Numbered from the stretch's first letter, positions 24,896-35,306 are shown. The stretch is DNA of 64,000 bases from AWTP1-9 sp035703165 (GCA_035703165.1 DASSYR010000110.1:5711-69710), one strand, 5' to 3'. A program made the numbers and translations. The notes: generated by a model not told the origin, from the sequence alone.

Positions 24896-26926
24896 ATGCC
24901 ACTGTTAAATCAGTCTGCTTTTTTACAAGCCCTCGGACAGGCCATTGCCAGCAGTTTATGGCAAATGGCTATACTATGGATTTTATATCAATTCTTTACC
25001 GGGATGAATAAAAAAACAACAGCATTTGCAAAAAATCTTATAGCAACCTCTTTGTTGTTTACCGGATGCGGCTGGTTTGTATATGAACTTGCTTCTAAAT
25101 ATGTTGCTTTACAAAATGAAGTAATTCTGGTTTTGCAGGATAATAAACTACAAAGCAAAGATGCCTGGCAATTTGTAAATGCTTCAAAAAACAGTTTTTA
25201 TTCCTCAATTAATACTTTTCTTCTTTCTGCTGAAAAATACCTGCCTTATATATCCACAGCGTATTTATTAATATTGTGCTTTTTGTTTATCCGCCTCCTC
25301 TATTCGTGGTATTATTCCCAAATAATTAAAACCAAAGGCTTAAAAAGTATTGATAATTCCTGGACAGAACATTTTAATCACCTCGTAGAACAGGCCGAAA
25401 TTAAAAGAAAAATTACATTATGGCTAAGCGAAAAAATTGATGTTCCGGCAACCGTTGGTTTTTTTAAACCTATTATATTATTACCCATCGCCTCCCTGAA
25501 TCAATTAACAACAGAACAAGTAGAAACGATTTTACTACACGAATTAGGTCATGTAAAACGCAATGATTACATCATTAACCTTTTTGTAGCAATAACAGAA
25601 ACCATTTTATTCTTTAACCCCTTTGCCGTTTTACTATCAAAGCATCTTAAAAAAGAAAGAGAAAATTGCTGCGACGATTTTGTTCTGAGGTTACGAAATC
25701 AGCCCGAGACTTATGCAGGTGCTTTACTTGTTCTGGAACAAACCCGTATTCAAACTCAATCTTTATTACTGAAGGCTACAGGAAATGACGGGCAACTATT
25801 AAACAGAATAAAGCGAATTATGAATGTGCCAATTAAACAATTTAATTATAGCCAAAAATTACTTGCCTTTATTATTACCGCAGGTATCCTGGCTTCGTTG
25901 GCATGGATGAAACCTGTTTCCCGGGAACAACAATCAATCCCAAACAATACACCTGAAAATAAAATTACCTCTTCCATAAATTCAAAAAAAATAATACTAA
26001 CACCTTCTTCAATTGAAAAAAGACCAAATGGTAATCTTATATTATTTGATGAAAAAAAGAACAATTCACTGTTGGTAAAAGTAGAAAAGGATAAAATTAT
26101 GCTGATTGACGAATTAAATAATACAAAAATTGAAGCCGATGAATTAACCTTAGAAAAATCAAAGCAATTTGATAAATCAATTGAAAAATTAGAAGATATT
26201 GAAATTCTGATGCCGAAAATAGAAACTTCCGGAGATGAAATACCAGAACAGCCCGAACTTGCTAATAAAAAACTGCTTATTCCACACACACCTTTTCAAA
26301 TAGGGTTTCCGGCAATAAGAATGCAGCCCCTTAAAATACCAATTATTCGGGATCAACACTTCAGGAGAAAAAAGATGAAAAACGATACAGTGGTCTTTAA
26401 TCTCGCTGATTTAGCCTTAAAAGAATGGGAAAATCTTCCTACCGGAAAGGATTGGGAAAAATTGTACGAGGAAATAAATAGAATGCAGGAAGAAATAAAA
26501 AGAACAAGCGAAATGAATGCAACAATGGAGAGAATAAACTTACAAATGCAGGCATTGCCACTTAAACTAACACAATCAGACTCGCTCTTAATTTTTGATA
26601 AAATCCTTCAACCTGCTTTGCATGTAAACTTCAACGGAAAAGCCCTGATTGAACAAAAAGAAATACAATTAAAGACTTTTCTTCTTATGAAAAGTCTAAT
26701 GCTTACCAGATTTAAAAAGGATATCCCCGAAAAATCTATTGATTACATATTTGTTTACCCCGATGCGGATATGAATCTTATTATTAACAATGAACAACGC
26801 TGCGAAGAAAAAAATAGCAACAAAAACTTCCAGTGGGACATCGAATTACCACCGCCGCCAGCAAAAAAAATTATAGCAGAAAAGTCACTATCTAAAAAAC
26901 CTTACAAAGTTGTAGTTAGTTTGTAA
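24896..26926 (+). CDS. BlaR1-like M56 membrane metallopeptidase with long C-terminal extension
   Basis: 676 residues. Membrane helices at about 22-34, 47-64 and 119-138 precede the M56 zinc-peptidase domain with HELGH (215-219), NDYIINLF and the third-ligand region ERENCCDDFVL. A fourth helix, about LLAFIITAGILASLAW, ends the sensor core. The roughly 330 residues after it are Lys/Glu-rich and show no penicillin-binding SxxK domain, unlike BlaR1 of staphylococci, so the signal sensed is probably not a beta-lactam. Short Pro-rich and PPPPA stretches occur near the C terminus. It is co-transcribed with blaI (3-base gap). Confidence 0.85.
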   Translation: MPLLNQSAFLQALGQAIASSLWQMAILWILYQFFTGMNKKTTAFAKNLIATSLLFTGCGWFVYELASKYVALQNEVILVLQDNKLQSKDAWQFVNASKNSFYSSINTFLLSAEKYLPYISTAYLLILCFLFIRLLYSWYYSQIIKTKGLKSIDNSWTEHFNHLVEQAEIKRKITLWLSEKIDVPATVGFFKPIILLPIASLNQLTTEQVETILLHELGHVKRNDYIINLFVAITETILFFNPFAVLLSKHLKKERENCCDDFVLRLRNQPETYAGALLVLEQTRIQTQSLLLKATGNDGQLLNRIKRIMNVPIKQFNYSQKLLAFIITAGILASLAWMKPVSREQQSIPNNTPENKITSSINSKKIILTPSSIEKRPNGNLILFDEKKNNSLLVKVEKDKIMLIDELNNTKIEADELTLEKSKQFDKSIEKLEDIEILMPKIETSGDEIPEQPELANKKLLIPHTPFQIGFPAIRMQPLKIPIIRDQHFRRKKMKNDTVVFNLADLALKEWENLPTGKDWEKLYEEINRMQEEIKRTSEMNATMERINLQMQALPLKLTQSDSLLIFDKILQPALHVNFNGKALIEQKEIQLKTFLLMKSLMLTRFKKDIPEKSIDYIFVYPDADMNLIINNEQRCEEKNSNKNFQWDIELPPPPAKKIIAEKSLSKKPYKVVVSL

Positions 26927-26974
26927 AAAAGCTTTTTGTATCAAACTAAAATATCTATTGAAGTTTTAATTAAT

Positions 26975-27994
26975 TTACCACACATTTCTCGGGCAGGTAT
27001 CGCCATATTTATTTCCTAATAAAAAACCGAATACAATTTCGTGACTACCTCTCTGCTGACTTTGTAACAAATAACGAGAATTATTTACTTCATACGAATA
27101 ACTTACATTAAATAAACTGGTAATGTTAAAACCGGCTAAAGCAGCAAACCCCTCTTTAAGCCGTGCATTCCCTCCTATCCAAAACCTGTCTAAATATTGC
27201 AATTTAGCATTCGCATCTACAAAAACAGGTTCGTTAGAAACATATCTAACTAATACAGATGGTAAGAAGGAAATTTCATCACTTAAGAAAAAACGATAGC
27301 CCGCTGTGGCAAACAGGTGAGGGACTAAGGTAGAATTGTCGTATTTACTCTCCACTAATTGCAGTTTTTGCGGAACAATTTGTTGGGCAGATATGCCTAT
27401 AAAATATTTTGATGAATACAGCCATAATCCTGCTGATAGCTCTGCTTTTGTCTTTTTTGTGTTAGCCACCACGCTACCAATTGCCGGGTCAATCGGGTTG
27501 GCTAATCTTATTTGGCCTATATCAATTCCTACACTGGAAATACCTCCGGCAAAACCAGCCGCAAGATTGGTATTAGGCGATAAACCTAAATGATAGGCAT
27601 AGCTTGCATTAAGAAAAATTCGGTTAATATATCCCGTTTTATAGTTAATCATACTAAAGCCTATCCCGTGATGCGGTTCCGGTGCCGTGTATTCCTCCCA
27701 ATAAGCCCTCCCCCTCGGATTTTCTCCCGGTGTGTTAAAAGAAGTAGCAGTCTGGCGATAATCTTTTTTACCTATAGGCCCATGTATAGTAAAATAAAAT
27801 GTTTTGGGTGCCCCATCTATACCAGCCCATTGATTACGGTAACTCAACTTTACATCCGTATAATTTTCAATTCCGCTTATGGCCGGATTCAAAATATAGT
27901 TGTTTATAACATATTGTGTATAATATGGGCGTTGTTGTGCAGTTGTAAATAAACAAAAATTATAAATTAAAAAAAACAGTACTACTCTTTTCAT
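26975..27994 (-). CDS. PorP/SprF family type IX secretion-associated outer-membrane protein
   Basis: 339 residues with a signal peptide (about 1-19) and the PorP/SprF signature start QRPYYTQYVINNYILNPAISGIENYTDVKLSYRNQW (split across the first strands), followed by a barrel of alternating strands. These proteins are paired with type B T9SS substrates and help to secrete or anchor them (SprF serves SprB). It begins 6 bases after the stop of the giant PKD gene, on the same strand, which is the usual partner arrangement. Confidence 0.88.
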   Translation of the reverse strand: MKRVVLFFLIYNFCLFTTAQQRPYYTQYVINNYILNPAISGIENYTDVKLSYRNQWAGIDGAPKTFYFTIHGPIGKKDYRQTATSFNTPGENPRGRAYWEEYTAPEPHHGIGFSMINYKTGYINRIFLNASYAYHLGLSPNTNLAAGFAGGISSVGIDIGQIRLANPIDPAIGSVVANTKKTKAELSAGLWLYSSKYFIGISAQQIVPQKLQLVESKYDNSTLVPHLFATAGYRFFLSDEISFLPSVLVRYVSNEPVFVDANAKLQYLDRFWIGGNARLKEGFAALAGFNITSLFNVSYSYEVNNSRYLLQSQQRGSHEIVFGFLLGNKYGDTCPRNVW

Positions 27995-28000
27995 CTTTTA

Positions 28001-31000
28001 TCAGCGTAAAATTGAAATAAAACCACTAATAGGTTTACGGCCATTTTTAGGATCAATAACATAATAATAAGTACCCAAAGGCAATGGATTTCCTTTATAT
28101 GTCCCATCCCATGGTTTATCATAATTTACCGAACGAAATAACAACTGACCAGCTGTATTAAATATTTCTACTACACACCCGGGATAGTTATCGAGATATT
28201 GTATTTCCCATTTATCATTTATACCATCCCCGTTAGGCGTAAAAGTATTGGGTATTACCAGTACCTTCAGCACTTTTACAAATACCTCATCAGTAGTTAT
28301 ACAACCCCCGGTTCCTGTTACCGTTAATTTGTACGTAATATCCTGCCTTGGATTTATTATCACCGGATTTAAAACAGTATCTGCAGAAAGGTACGTACGT
28401 GGCGTCCACCTATACTCCTCAATAGAGCCAAAGGGAATTGCTATACTTGCTTTTGCCTGGATTGTTTGTTGCCCGTCTTCCAGAACAAACAAATCCGGCC
28501 CTGCATTAATAACGGGATAAGGACGTATGGTTATTTTCTTTTGTTCTAAATTGGATACACACCCTTCAGTTGTATAAACAGAAAGGGTTGTAAAATATTC
28601 TCCCGCTTGTTTATACGCATGAACCGGATTTTGTAATGATGAAGTTGTTCCATCACCAAAATTCCATTGCCATTTATTAATATCCCGTACTATTCCTGTG
28701 CTTTCATCCGTAAATTGAATTGGTGTCTCTTCGCAAACCTCGTTTACAGAATTAAATTTTGCCTGTGGTTGCGGAAATACATCAGTAAGCTGTTTACTCA
28801 ACAAGTTTAAACATCCATCTTTAGAAATGGCTGTTAACGAAACCGTGTAGGAACCCAGTGTGTAATAATTATGGGTAGGATTTTTGACAGTAGAAGTATT
28901 AGGATTACTGCCATTAGCATTAGGATCACCAAAATTCCACAAATAGCTTAATTGTGCATCGCTACCATCTGCAATAGTTGTCTTATTAATAAATGGAGCC
29001 GTACCGGAAGGAAGACATACTTTCGGTAAGTCAAAATCAACCGACGGCAATGAATTTACCAGTACGGCTTTTGTTGTGGGAATACTTGTACAAGCCCTGT
29101 CTGTTACTACATTTAAAGTAACCATATAGTTTCCCGCTGTATCAAAAATATGACTGGATGGCCTGCCAACACTATTTCCACCGTCACCATAATTCCAATT
29201 CCATTGAACAATATTGCCTACATGAGGATCTGAGATATCGTTGAATGTGATCGGTAATGTTTCGCAAGTAGGATAGTCAACAGTAAAATCTGCTGTCGGT
29301 CTTGGCCATACTTCAATGGTATTGGTAGCGCTGTCTCTACATCCATTTGACGCAATAAACAAAAATTTAATTGTATGAACCCCTGCCCCGGCATTGGCCG
29401 GATCAAAAAGACCGGTAGAAGATATTCCGTTACCGCTGTAACCAAATGAACCGCTAAATCCTCCCAACTCCATTGCCTGCGTAACCTGGTAAGGCTGTGC
29501 TTCTAAACATATTCCCGGTATGTTATTAAATTGTACTTTAGGACTTGCTTTTATGGTTACTGATTTTATCACATCGCCAACACAGGTAATTCCTGAATAA
29601 GCCACCAGGCGTACCTGGAATGTTTTAGTGGGCGGTGTTTGATAATTTAAATACACATGCCTATAAGACTTATTCGTGAAGGGCACATCATCTGTTTCTT
29701 TTAGGCCAGGATTATTAGCCCAATCCCAAAAAATTTCCACTTTAGTAATGGTACCAAAGTTTACAGTAGAGATGTTTACAATTGCCAGAGTATCGTTACT
29801 GCAATAACTGTTTACCGAGGCAAAATTGAAATCGGCCACAGGGTTATCGCCATTAACAGTAAAAGACTGTTGTAACGAATCAATGCAACCATTGTTAGAT
29901 GTAACGATTAACTTGGCTGTATAATTTCCAACGGATGAATAAGTATGTTGGGGATTTTGAACAAAATAAACATTGGGGTTTGCCGGAGTAGCAGCAGGAT
30001 CATCCAGCACCCATTTATACGAAAATTGTGATTGACTACCATCTTCTATGGTAGTTAAATCCACAAATTGTGCAATAGCATCGTTTAAACAAATTTCCGG
30101 TAAAACAAAGTTTGGCTTGGGCAAAGGATTTATATGAACCGCTTTACTAAATAAAGGGCTTACGCAACCATTATCTGCTTCAACAGAAAGTTGAATATTG
30201 TAATCACCCCAATTAGAGTAGGTATAATTGAAAGGATTATTGTTACTATTACTAAAGGTGGTTCCATCATTCAAATCCCAATTCCATTTGATAATATTGC
30301 CGACGGCAGTATATGAGGAGTCATTAAACGTAATTGTATTCTTTTCACAGAGTAATGAATCAATAACATTAAAAGCAGCTACCGGCAAAGGATTTATAAT
30401 AACCTTCTTTGTAAACGTGTCACTATTACAACCTTCGCTTGACGTAACATAAAGTTTAACATCAAAAGTATCAGTTGTTAAATATGTTTTTTCAGGATTT
30501 TGTTGAGTAGAACCTGTATTATCACCAAAATCCCAATTCCAACTGGTAATGGTAAAACCGTTGCTATTTGTTTGGTCAGTAAAAACTATTGGAGTATTAG
30601 CACAAGCAGCCGTATTAATAAAATCGGGCGCTGGCAAATTGCGGATAGTAACCATTTTATCCAATGTATCGGATAAACAGCCAATATCTGTCAATACTGA
30701 ATGCCGCACCTTATACATGCCGGCTGCTGCATATTTGTGTTTTGGATTCTTTACATAAGAAAAATTTCCGTCACCAAAATCCCAAAAATATCTTGCAAGG
30801 GTTCTGCCATTACCATCGCTATTATCAAAAAAAGATACAGAATCTCTAATACACTCATTGGTAAGTATCGTATAAGCGGTTGCAGGTGTACTTTCCACTT
30901 CAAAGTCGAGATAAACTTCTTGTAATCCGGAACATCCGTCTGAAATAGGATTATTGGCAGTTACTTTTAACAGATAGGTGCCGGGGGAAGTGAATGAATA

Positions 31001-32584
31001 GTAACCGGACAGCTTATACACATACAATTGTACCCCGCTAATACTGTAAGTGGAGTCGTACGTTGGATTATTATTAACTACACTTGAATAACCAGGTATA
31101 TCCCAGGATAGAGATATTGGTTGATAAGGTAAAGTAATAGACAAGTTAAAAGGAGAATTGACACAACCACTTTGATTACCAACACCTGTTCCATATTGGT
31201 TTTGTACTGTTACGTGCTGGTATAAATCAATAACGTTAGCTCCCGCATTATATCCGTATGATTCTGCAAAGCCATATCCATAGGCAATAGCATTAAAACC
31301 GGAATCTGCTTTTAAATTGTGCTGCCCCTGTCCCACTACTATTTGTGCAAACGAAAAACCTGGATCGGATGGAACTGGTGAAAAGAAACCAGCTACACTA
31401 TTCCCGTCTATTTTAAAACTATTAATGGCATTTGTTTTAATTACAACGTTTACAAAATGTTGGTTAATTTGATAATAAGGCGTGGAATTTAATGTTACAT
31501 TATCCACTGTTTGTTCCAAGGGACTTAAATAAATCATTTCGGGGTCTCCATCACCTCCCTGAGAGGTATTATTTCCAAAGGCTAAATTGCCACAGTTCGT
31601 TCGTGTAGTTATATATTGTGCCACCATTACGGGCTTATCACTTTCAATGACATTAGGCGAATTACTTTGAAACTCGTAATAAAAATTATCATTCAAGCCT
31701 GTTAATACAACACCATTTATTTTAACTACTGTTGTGGGATCTGTAACGGCAATTCTAAAAAAGTTGTTTTCCATCTTTTTTGTGGGTACAGTAATATATT
31801 TTTTACCCCAGGCATTGGCAGGAAAACATTGCTGTATCAGGTTATCTGAAGATGTTTCTGTAGAAGAGTTACAGGTAATATTAATTTTGCCAGAGCCCGA
31901 AAAAACAGCAATTCTTTTGCAACCGGTTGAACTACCGTTAATCGAACGAACTTTTGACCCGGTTAAATCCTCATTTGACATTATATTATACACTTCTCCT
32001 TTCATTAACAAGCTGGTAAATGGAGTACCCGCCGGCTTACCTGCCAGCGTAACTTTTGAAGGAGTTATTTCTACCAATGTGCTATCTTCTGTTGCAATAA
32101 CAAAAAACCAGGAGTAGGAAATTGGTGGCTCGTTAGAAAGTTGCGTAAAGTTTACCGAATAATATTCCTTACCCAGGGTATTGGTGGGAAATAAAAGACC
32201 CGCTCCGGATACACTGGTATTGTAAATATGCGCATAAGCAACAATTGGTTTATCGGCCGTTACGTGAATGCCCGTATTATATTTCCCTTCTGTTACTAAT
32301 CTTGCATCAGAGGTACCTATTTTGGGAATGGGAACTGACGTAACAACACTATTAGCAGCTATTGTTCCGGTTACAGACCATCCATTACCGGGAATTTCAA
32401 TCTTGTAATTAGTTGTTTGAGTAGCCGTAAGATAAAGCACCATCTCTTGTCCATTACCATTACTAAACCGAACATGGTTACCATAGGCTACCCAAAAATC
32501 TCTTCCCCTATTAGAAAAATCTTGTGCTTTTATCTTTGACGATAATAAAAAAAAGAAAACTAATACAGTTACTAGGGTTCTCAT
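28001..32584 (-). CDS. Giant exported PKD-repeat protein with gliding-motility (type B T9SS) C-terminal signal
   Basis: 1527 residues. Order: signal peptide (1-20), an IgGFc-binding-type domain (about 25-450; GRDFWVAYGNH, VTADKPIVAYAHIYN, GLLFPTNTLGKEYY), then about eight PKD or PKD-like modules marked by FWDFGDGNF, WNWDFGDNTG, WNWNYGDGG, WNFGDPNAN and WQWNFGDGTT, then a C-terminal domain VIPNTFTPNGDGINDKW to GTYYYVIDP. That last domain is the type B C-terminal signal recognised by the type IX secretion system. The protein should be surface-exposed, possibly adhesive. It forms a two-gene unit with the PorP/SprF-like gene. Confidence 0.9.
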   Translation of the reverse strand: MRTLVTVLVFFFLLSSKIKAQDFSNRGRDFWVAYGNHVRFSNGNGQEMVLYLTATQTTNYKIEIPGNGWSVTGTIAANSVVTSVPIPKIGTSDARLVTEGKYNTGIHVTADKPIVAYAHIYNTSVSGAGLLFPTNTLGKEYYSVNFTQLSNEPPISYSWFFVIATEDSTLVEITPSKVTLAGKPAGTPFTSLLMKGEVYNIMSNEDLTGSKVRSINGSSTGCKRIAVFSGSGKINITCNSSTETSSDNLIQQCFPANAWGKKYITVPTKKMENNFFRIAVTDPTTVVKINGVVLTGLNDNFYYEFQSNSPNVIESDKPVMVAQYITTRTNCGNLAFGNNTSQGGDGDPEMIYLSPLEQTVDNVTLNSTPYYQINQHFVNVVIKTNAINSFKIDGNSVAGFFSPVPSDPGFSFAQIVVGQGQHNLKADSGFNAIAYGYGFAESYGYNAGANVIDLYQHVTVQNQYGTGVGNQSGCVNSPFNLSITLPYQPISLSWDIPGYSSVVNNNPTYDSTYSISGVQLYVYKLSGYYSFTSPGTYLLKVTANNPISDGCSGLQEVYLDFEVESTPATAYTILTNECIRDSVSFFDNSDGNGRTLARYFWDFGDGNFSYVKNPKHKYAAAGMYKVRHSVLTDIGCLSDTLDKMVTIRNLPAPDFINTAACANTPIVFTDQTNSNGFTITSWNWDFGDNTGSTQQNPEKTYLTTDTFDVKLYVTSSEGCNSDTFTKKVIINPLPVAAFNVIDSLLCEKNTITFNDSSYTAVGNIIKWNWDLNDGTTFSNSNNNPFNYTYSNWGDYNIQLSVEADNGCVSPLFSKAVHINPLPKPNFVLPEICLNDAIAQFVDLTTIEDGSQSQFSYKWVLDDPAATPANPNVYFVQNPQHTYSSVGNYTAKLIVTSNNGCIDSLQQSFTVNGDNPVADFNFASVNSYCSNDTLAIVNISTVNFGTITKVEIFWDWANNPGLKETDDVPFTNKSYRHVYLNYQTPPTKTFQVRLVAYSGITCVGDVIKSVTIKASPKVQFNNIPGICLEAQPYQVTQAMELGGFSGSFGYSGNGISSTGLFDPANAGAGVHTIKFLFIASNGCRDSATNTIEVWPRPTADFTVDYPTCETLPITFNDISDPHVGNIVQWNWNYGDGGNSVGRPSSHIFDTAGNYMVTLNVVTDRACTSIPTTKAVLVNSLPSVDFDLPKVCLPSGTAPFINKTTIADGSDAQLSYLWNFGDPNANGSNPNTSTVKNPTHNYYTLGSYTVSLTAISKDGCLNLLSKQLTDVFPQPQAKFNSVNEVCEETPIQFTDESTGIVRDINKWQWNFGDGTTSSLQNPVHAYKQAGEYFTTLSVYTTEGCVSNLEQKKITIRPYPVINAGPDLFVLEDGQQTIQAKASIAIPFGSIEEYRWTPRTYLSADTVLNPVIINPRQDITYKLTVTGTGGCITTDEVFVKVLKVLVIPNTFTPNGDGINDKWEIQYLDNYPGCVVEIFNTAGQLLFRSVNYDKPWDGTYKGNPLPLGTYYYVIDPKNGRKPISGFISILR

Positions 32585-32679
32585 AAGTTGTTTACAATTA
32601 GCTGGTAACAGACCTAGGTTTCCAAAAATACAATTTGTATTTAAAAACTACCAATATTAAAAAAGGTTATATATGTTAG

Positions 32680-33309
32680 TTAGTGAAGTAAATAACTAAC
32701 GGCAGGGCCTTCACAAAAAAGGGCATCCAGTATGGAAAGGTTGGGCAAAAATCCATTCCTATCTTCAAATACCTGCTTATAAAGTGGTAATTCTTTCCCA
32801 AATTGTATGTAATTCTTGGGGGCTATAAAATCTCTCAGATCGGTGTAATTTTCGGGGTAACGGGGTAAATATTCATCCGTAAGTTTTACGGAGGCCAGAA
32901 TGCCTGTCTGCTTGCAAAACCATTCAATCCATTGCATATTCCAATCAAAAAGAAAAATCGGAGGCTTATTAAAAAAGGACTTTATGTCATCTGCATAAAA
33001 TTCAAAAAAGGGCGACTTTCGATACGCATCATGAATAGACCGCCAATGCCTGAGTGACCAATTTTCTTTATAACAGATCCTTACATCTTTAAAAAAAGCC
33101 TTTTGGTTTCGCCCATGCTCTAAGGGAACAGAAAGGGAGAGGATTCCATTTGGCCCGGCTAAGAAACACCGGTTTCGAAAACTCATTTTTTGATACCACT
33201 CAAATTGCTCAATTCTTACATTTTTAAATTTAATTAAAGTTTTAAAGTAAAAAACGCATGGTAAATATTGATTATCAATAATTAAAGTATCATAATTTCC
33301 ATTAGGCAT
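32680..33309 (-). CDS. WbqC-like family protein
   Basis: About 209 residues with the WbqC pattern: IDNQYLPCVFYFKTL near the start, the NRCFLAGPNGILSLSVPLEHGRN block, and WRSIHDAYRKSPFFEFY followed by LFDWNMQWIEW. WbqC proteins are found with O-antigen or surface-sugar loci, but the activity is not established. The ATG at 33309 is preferred; the open frame reaches an upstream TTG at 33342. No sugar genes are adjacent. Confidence 0.8.
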   Translation of the reverse strand: MPNGNYDTLIIDNQYLPCVFYFKTLIKFKNVRIEQFEWYQKMSFRNRCFLAGPNGILSLSVPLEHGRNQKAFFKDVRICYKENWSLRHWRSIHDAYRKSPFFEFYADDIKSFFNKPPIFLFDWNMQWIEWFCKQTGILASVKLTDEYLPRYPENYTDLRDFIAPKNYIQFGKELPLYKQVFEDRNGFLPNLSILDALFCEGPAVSYLLH

Positions 33310-33586
33310 AGCTGCTCGAATTTTTATCAAGAAAACAGTCAATAATTAATTTTATTTGCTTTTTTATTATATTATTAAATGTTAAATAAATTTATATAAA
33401 TAATTACTTACTAATATTTTAGTATAAAATAAATTTGCTAAAAAAATTGTGCTAACATAATTTGTATTACTGCCAACCGCTAATCTTATTTTCCCAAATT
33501 TATTAGCTGAAATTTTGGTTAATATCGGCCGATTAAATTCAAGAACAAAATTTATTTTTTGAAATAACCCCCTATTTTAGCAAAAT

Positions 33587-34042
33587 ATGGAACTAAATAA
33601 AACGATACTTCCTTTGCTGCTCTTTTCCTCCTTATCTTTTTCCGGGTGCAGATATCTGATTGAGCCCGAGTATAAGGCCGTTAAAAACTTCCGGATAAGC
33701 AAGTTGGATGGGAACGTGTCAACTGTCAAAATGGACGTAGTATGTTACAATCCTAACAAAATCGGGTTTAGAGTGAAAGGAACCGATTTGGATATTTTTA
33801 TAGATGAAAATTACGCAGGGCACACTACCCTCGACTCAACGATACTGGCTCCTGCAAATTCGGATTTTGTTTTGCCTATATCCGTATTAGCAAAAAATAG
33901 CCTGGTATATAAAAACCTTTTCTCAGCTTTTTTGAACCAGGAATTGACCATTAAAGTTTCCGGCACCGTAAAAGCCGGAATTTCCGGTGTGTACAAAAAT
34001 TTTAAAATTAACTACCAGGAGAAGCAAAGAATTAGTTTTTAA
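33587..34042 (+). CDS. LEA14-like (LEA type 2) lipoprotein
   Basis: 151 residues with a signal ending FSGC (Cys21), so it is probably lipid-anchored, then a water-stress/LEA type 2 beta-sandwich: VSTVKMDVVCYNPNKIGFRVKGTDLDIFIDENYAG is the characteristic first part (spread over two strands), followed by ISVLAKNSLVYKN and VSGTVKAGISGVY. The family is widespread in Bacteroidota and its role is unknown. Monocistronic; its end converges with the bacilliredoxin gene. Confidence 0.78.
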   Translation: MELNKTILPLLLFSSLSFSGCRYLIEPEYKAVKNFRISKLDGNVSTVKMDVVCYNPNKIGFRVKGTDLDIFIDENYAGHTTLDSTILAPANSDFVLPISVLAKNSLVYKNLFSAFLNQELTIKVSGTVKAGISGVYKNFKINYQEKQRISF

Positions 34043-34065
34043 TAAGCTTTCTATTATCCAATTTA

Positions 34066-34099
34066 TTTAAAAAAATAAATCCTCCGGGCGGAGGATTTA
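34066..34099 (-). terminator. Intrinsic terminator of the bacilliredoxin gene
   Basis: Perfect 10-bp stem TAAATCCTCC / GGAGGATTTA (34076-34085 with 34090-34099), 4-base loop. Read on the minus strand it is followed by ATTTTTTTAAAT. It lies 37 bases after the stop of the minus-strand gene. Confidence 0.85.
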
Positions 34100-34135
34100 C
34101 CTATTAATCTTTCCTGGTTAAACCAACGAATGTGG

Positions 34136-34549
34136 TTAGCAATACTGCTCAAAAGCAGAAATTAAATTGTGAGCAATCATTTGTGCCGATCTTCCTTCGA
34201 TCATGTGTCTCTCAATAAAATGAACTAACTCTCCATCTTTAAATAAAGCAATGGATGGTGAAGAAGGTGGATACGGCATTAAATACTCTCTAAGCTTTTT
34301 TACAGCATCTACATCATACCCGGCAAAACTGGTAACAAGGTAATCGGGCTTCTTTTGTGCATTTTTTACTGCTATTACCACACCGGGTCTTGCACTACCC
34401 GCTGAACAGCCGCATACGGAGTTTATCATTACCAGGGTTGTTCCTTTTTTTTGTAATTGAATATCTACATCTGCTGCCGTTAAAAGTTCATCAAACCCAT
34501 GCTCGGTTAATTCCTCTTTCATGGGTATAACAATTTCTGTTGGATACAT
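34136..34549 (-). CDS. BrxA/BrxB family bacilliredoxin
   Basis: 137 residues with a thioredoxin-like fold of the YphP/YqiW (DUF1094) family. The active-site motif is CGC, here VCGCSAG with Cys46 and Cys48, and the protein ends in a Cys. It has the expected GVVIAVKNAQKKPDYLVTSFAGYDVDAV and HMIEGRSAQMI blocks. In Firmicutes such proteins remove bacillithiol from oxidised cytosolic proteins; in Bacteroidota the same role is inferred. Confidence 0.9.
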   Translation of the reverse strand: MYPTEIVIPMKEELTEHGFDELLTAADVDIQLQKKGTTLVMINSVCGCSAGSARPGVVIAVKNAQKKPDYLVTSFAGYDVDAVKKLREYLMPYPPSSPSIALFKDGELVHFIERHMIEGRSAQMIAHNLISAFEQYC

Positions 34550-34778
34550 AATTTTATTTGTTGAATTTATTATTTGGTGTACAAAATTACTAAAAGAATC
34601 CGGTTTAAAAAGACCATGAACCTATGTCATCTTTTCTAAGAAAAAAAGACTTATTGTCGTAAAAAAAACATTTAATAGGTCAAAAATGTCCATAATCTAT
34701 TTGTAAAAAGCCGGTGGTCTGCGTTTTGATGCTTACTTCACAAGTAAACATATTGTAAACCTTTAAAATAATTTAACT

Positions 34779-35213
34779 ATGCTATTAGTAAACACAAATT
34801 ATCCCGTAAAAAGAACGTTTGATTCTTTATTTAATGATTTTTTTAATACTCCCGCTACTATGCTGGAAACTGGAAATGGCAACCGTGCTTATCCTAAAGT
34901 AAACATCCACGAAACAGAGGATGCCTACCATCTGGAATTATTGGCTGCGGGAAGAAATAAAGAAGACTTTAATGTAACAGCTGAAAATGGCCTGCTTACC
35001 ATTGGCTACGAAAAAAAAGAAGAAAGTAAAACAGAGGACTATAAAACCATCCGGAAAGAATTTACTTTCAGCAGCTTTAAAAGAAGCTTTTCCATTGATG
35101 AAAACATAGATGCGGAAAATATTCAGGCGAAATATGAGAATGGGGTATTAAAATTATACCTCCCCAAGAAAAAGGTAGCTAAAGAAACACCGAGACATAT
35201 TAATATACAATAA
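34779..35213 (+). CDS. Hsp20 family small heat-shock chaperone
   Basis: 144 residues with the alpha-crystallin domain (about 40-140): PKVNIHETEDAYHLELLAAGRNKEDF, then FTFSSFKRSFSI and the conserved ENGVLKLYLPKK, ending in a short tail IN-I-Q that resembles the I-x-I oligomerisation motif. ATP-independent holdase in the cytosol. Heat control is likely but no clear heat-shock element is seen upstream. A strong terminator follows. Confidence 0.92.
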   Translation: MLLVNTNYPVKRTFDSLFNDFFNTPATMLETGNGNRAYPKVNIHETEDAYHLELLAAGRNKEDFNVTAENGLLTIGYEKKEESKTEDYKTIRKEFTFSSFKRSFSIDENIDAENIQAKYENGVLKLYLPKKKVAKETPRHINIQ

Positions 35214-35279
35214 ATTCATGAAAGAAGCTGAATAGCCTGTTTTTAAGGTAATATATTTAGCAGTTGGTTTTGGTTTAAT

Positions 35280-35306
35280 ACCTCTCTGATCCCAGGGAGG
35301 TTTTTT
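35280..35306 (+). terminator. Intrinsic terminator of the hsp20 gene
   Basis: Stem ACCTCTCT (35280-35287) / AGGGAGGT (35294-35301) with one G-U pair, 6-base loop, then TTTTTT (to 35306). It is 66 bases after the hsp20 stop. Confidence 0.85.
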
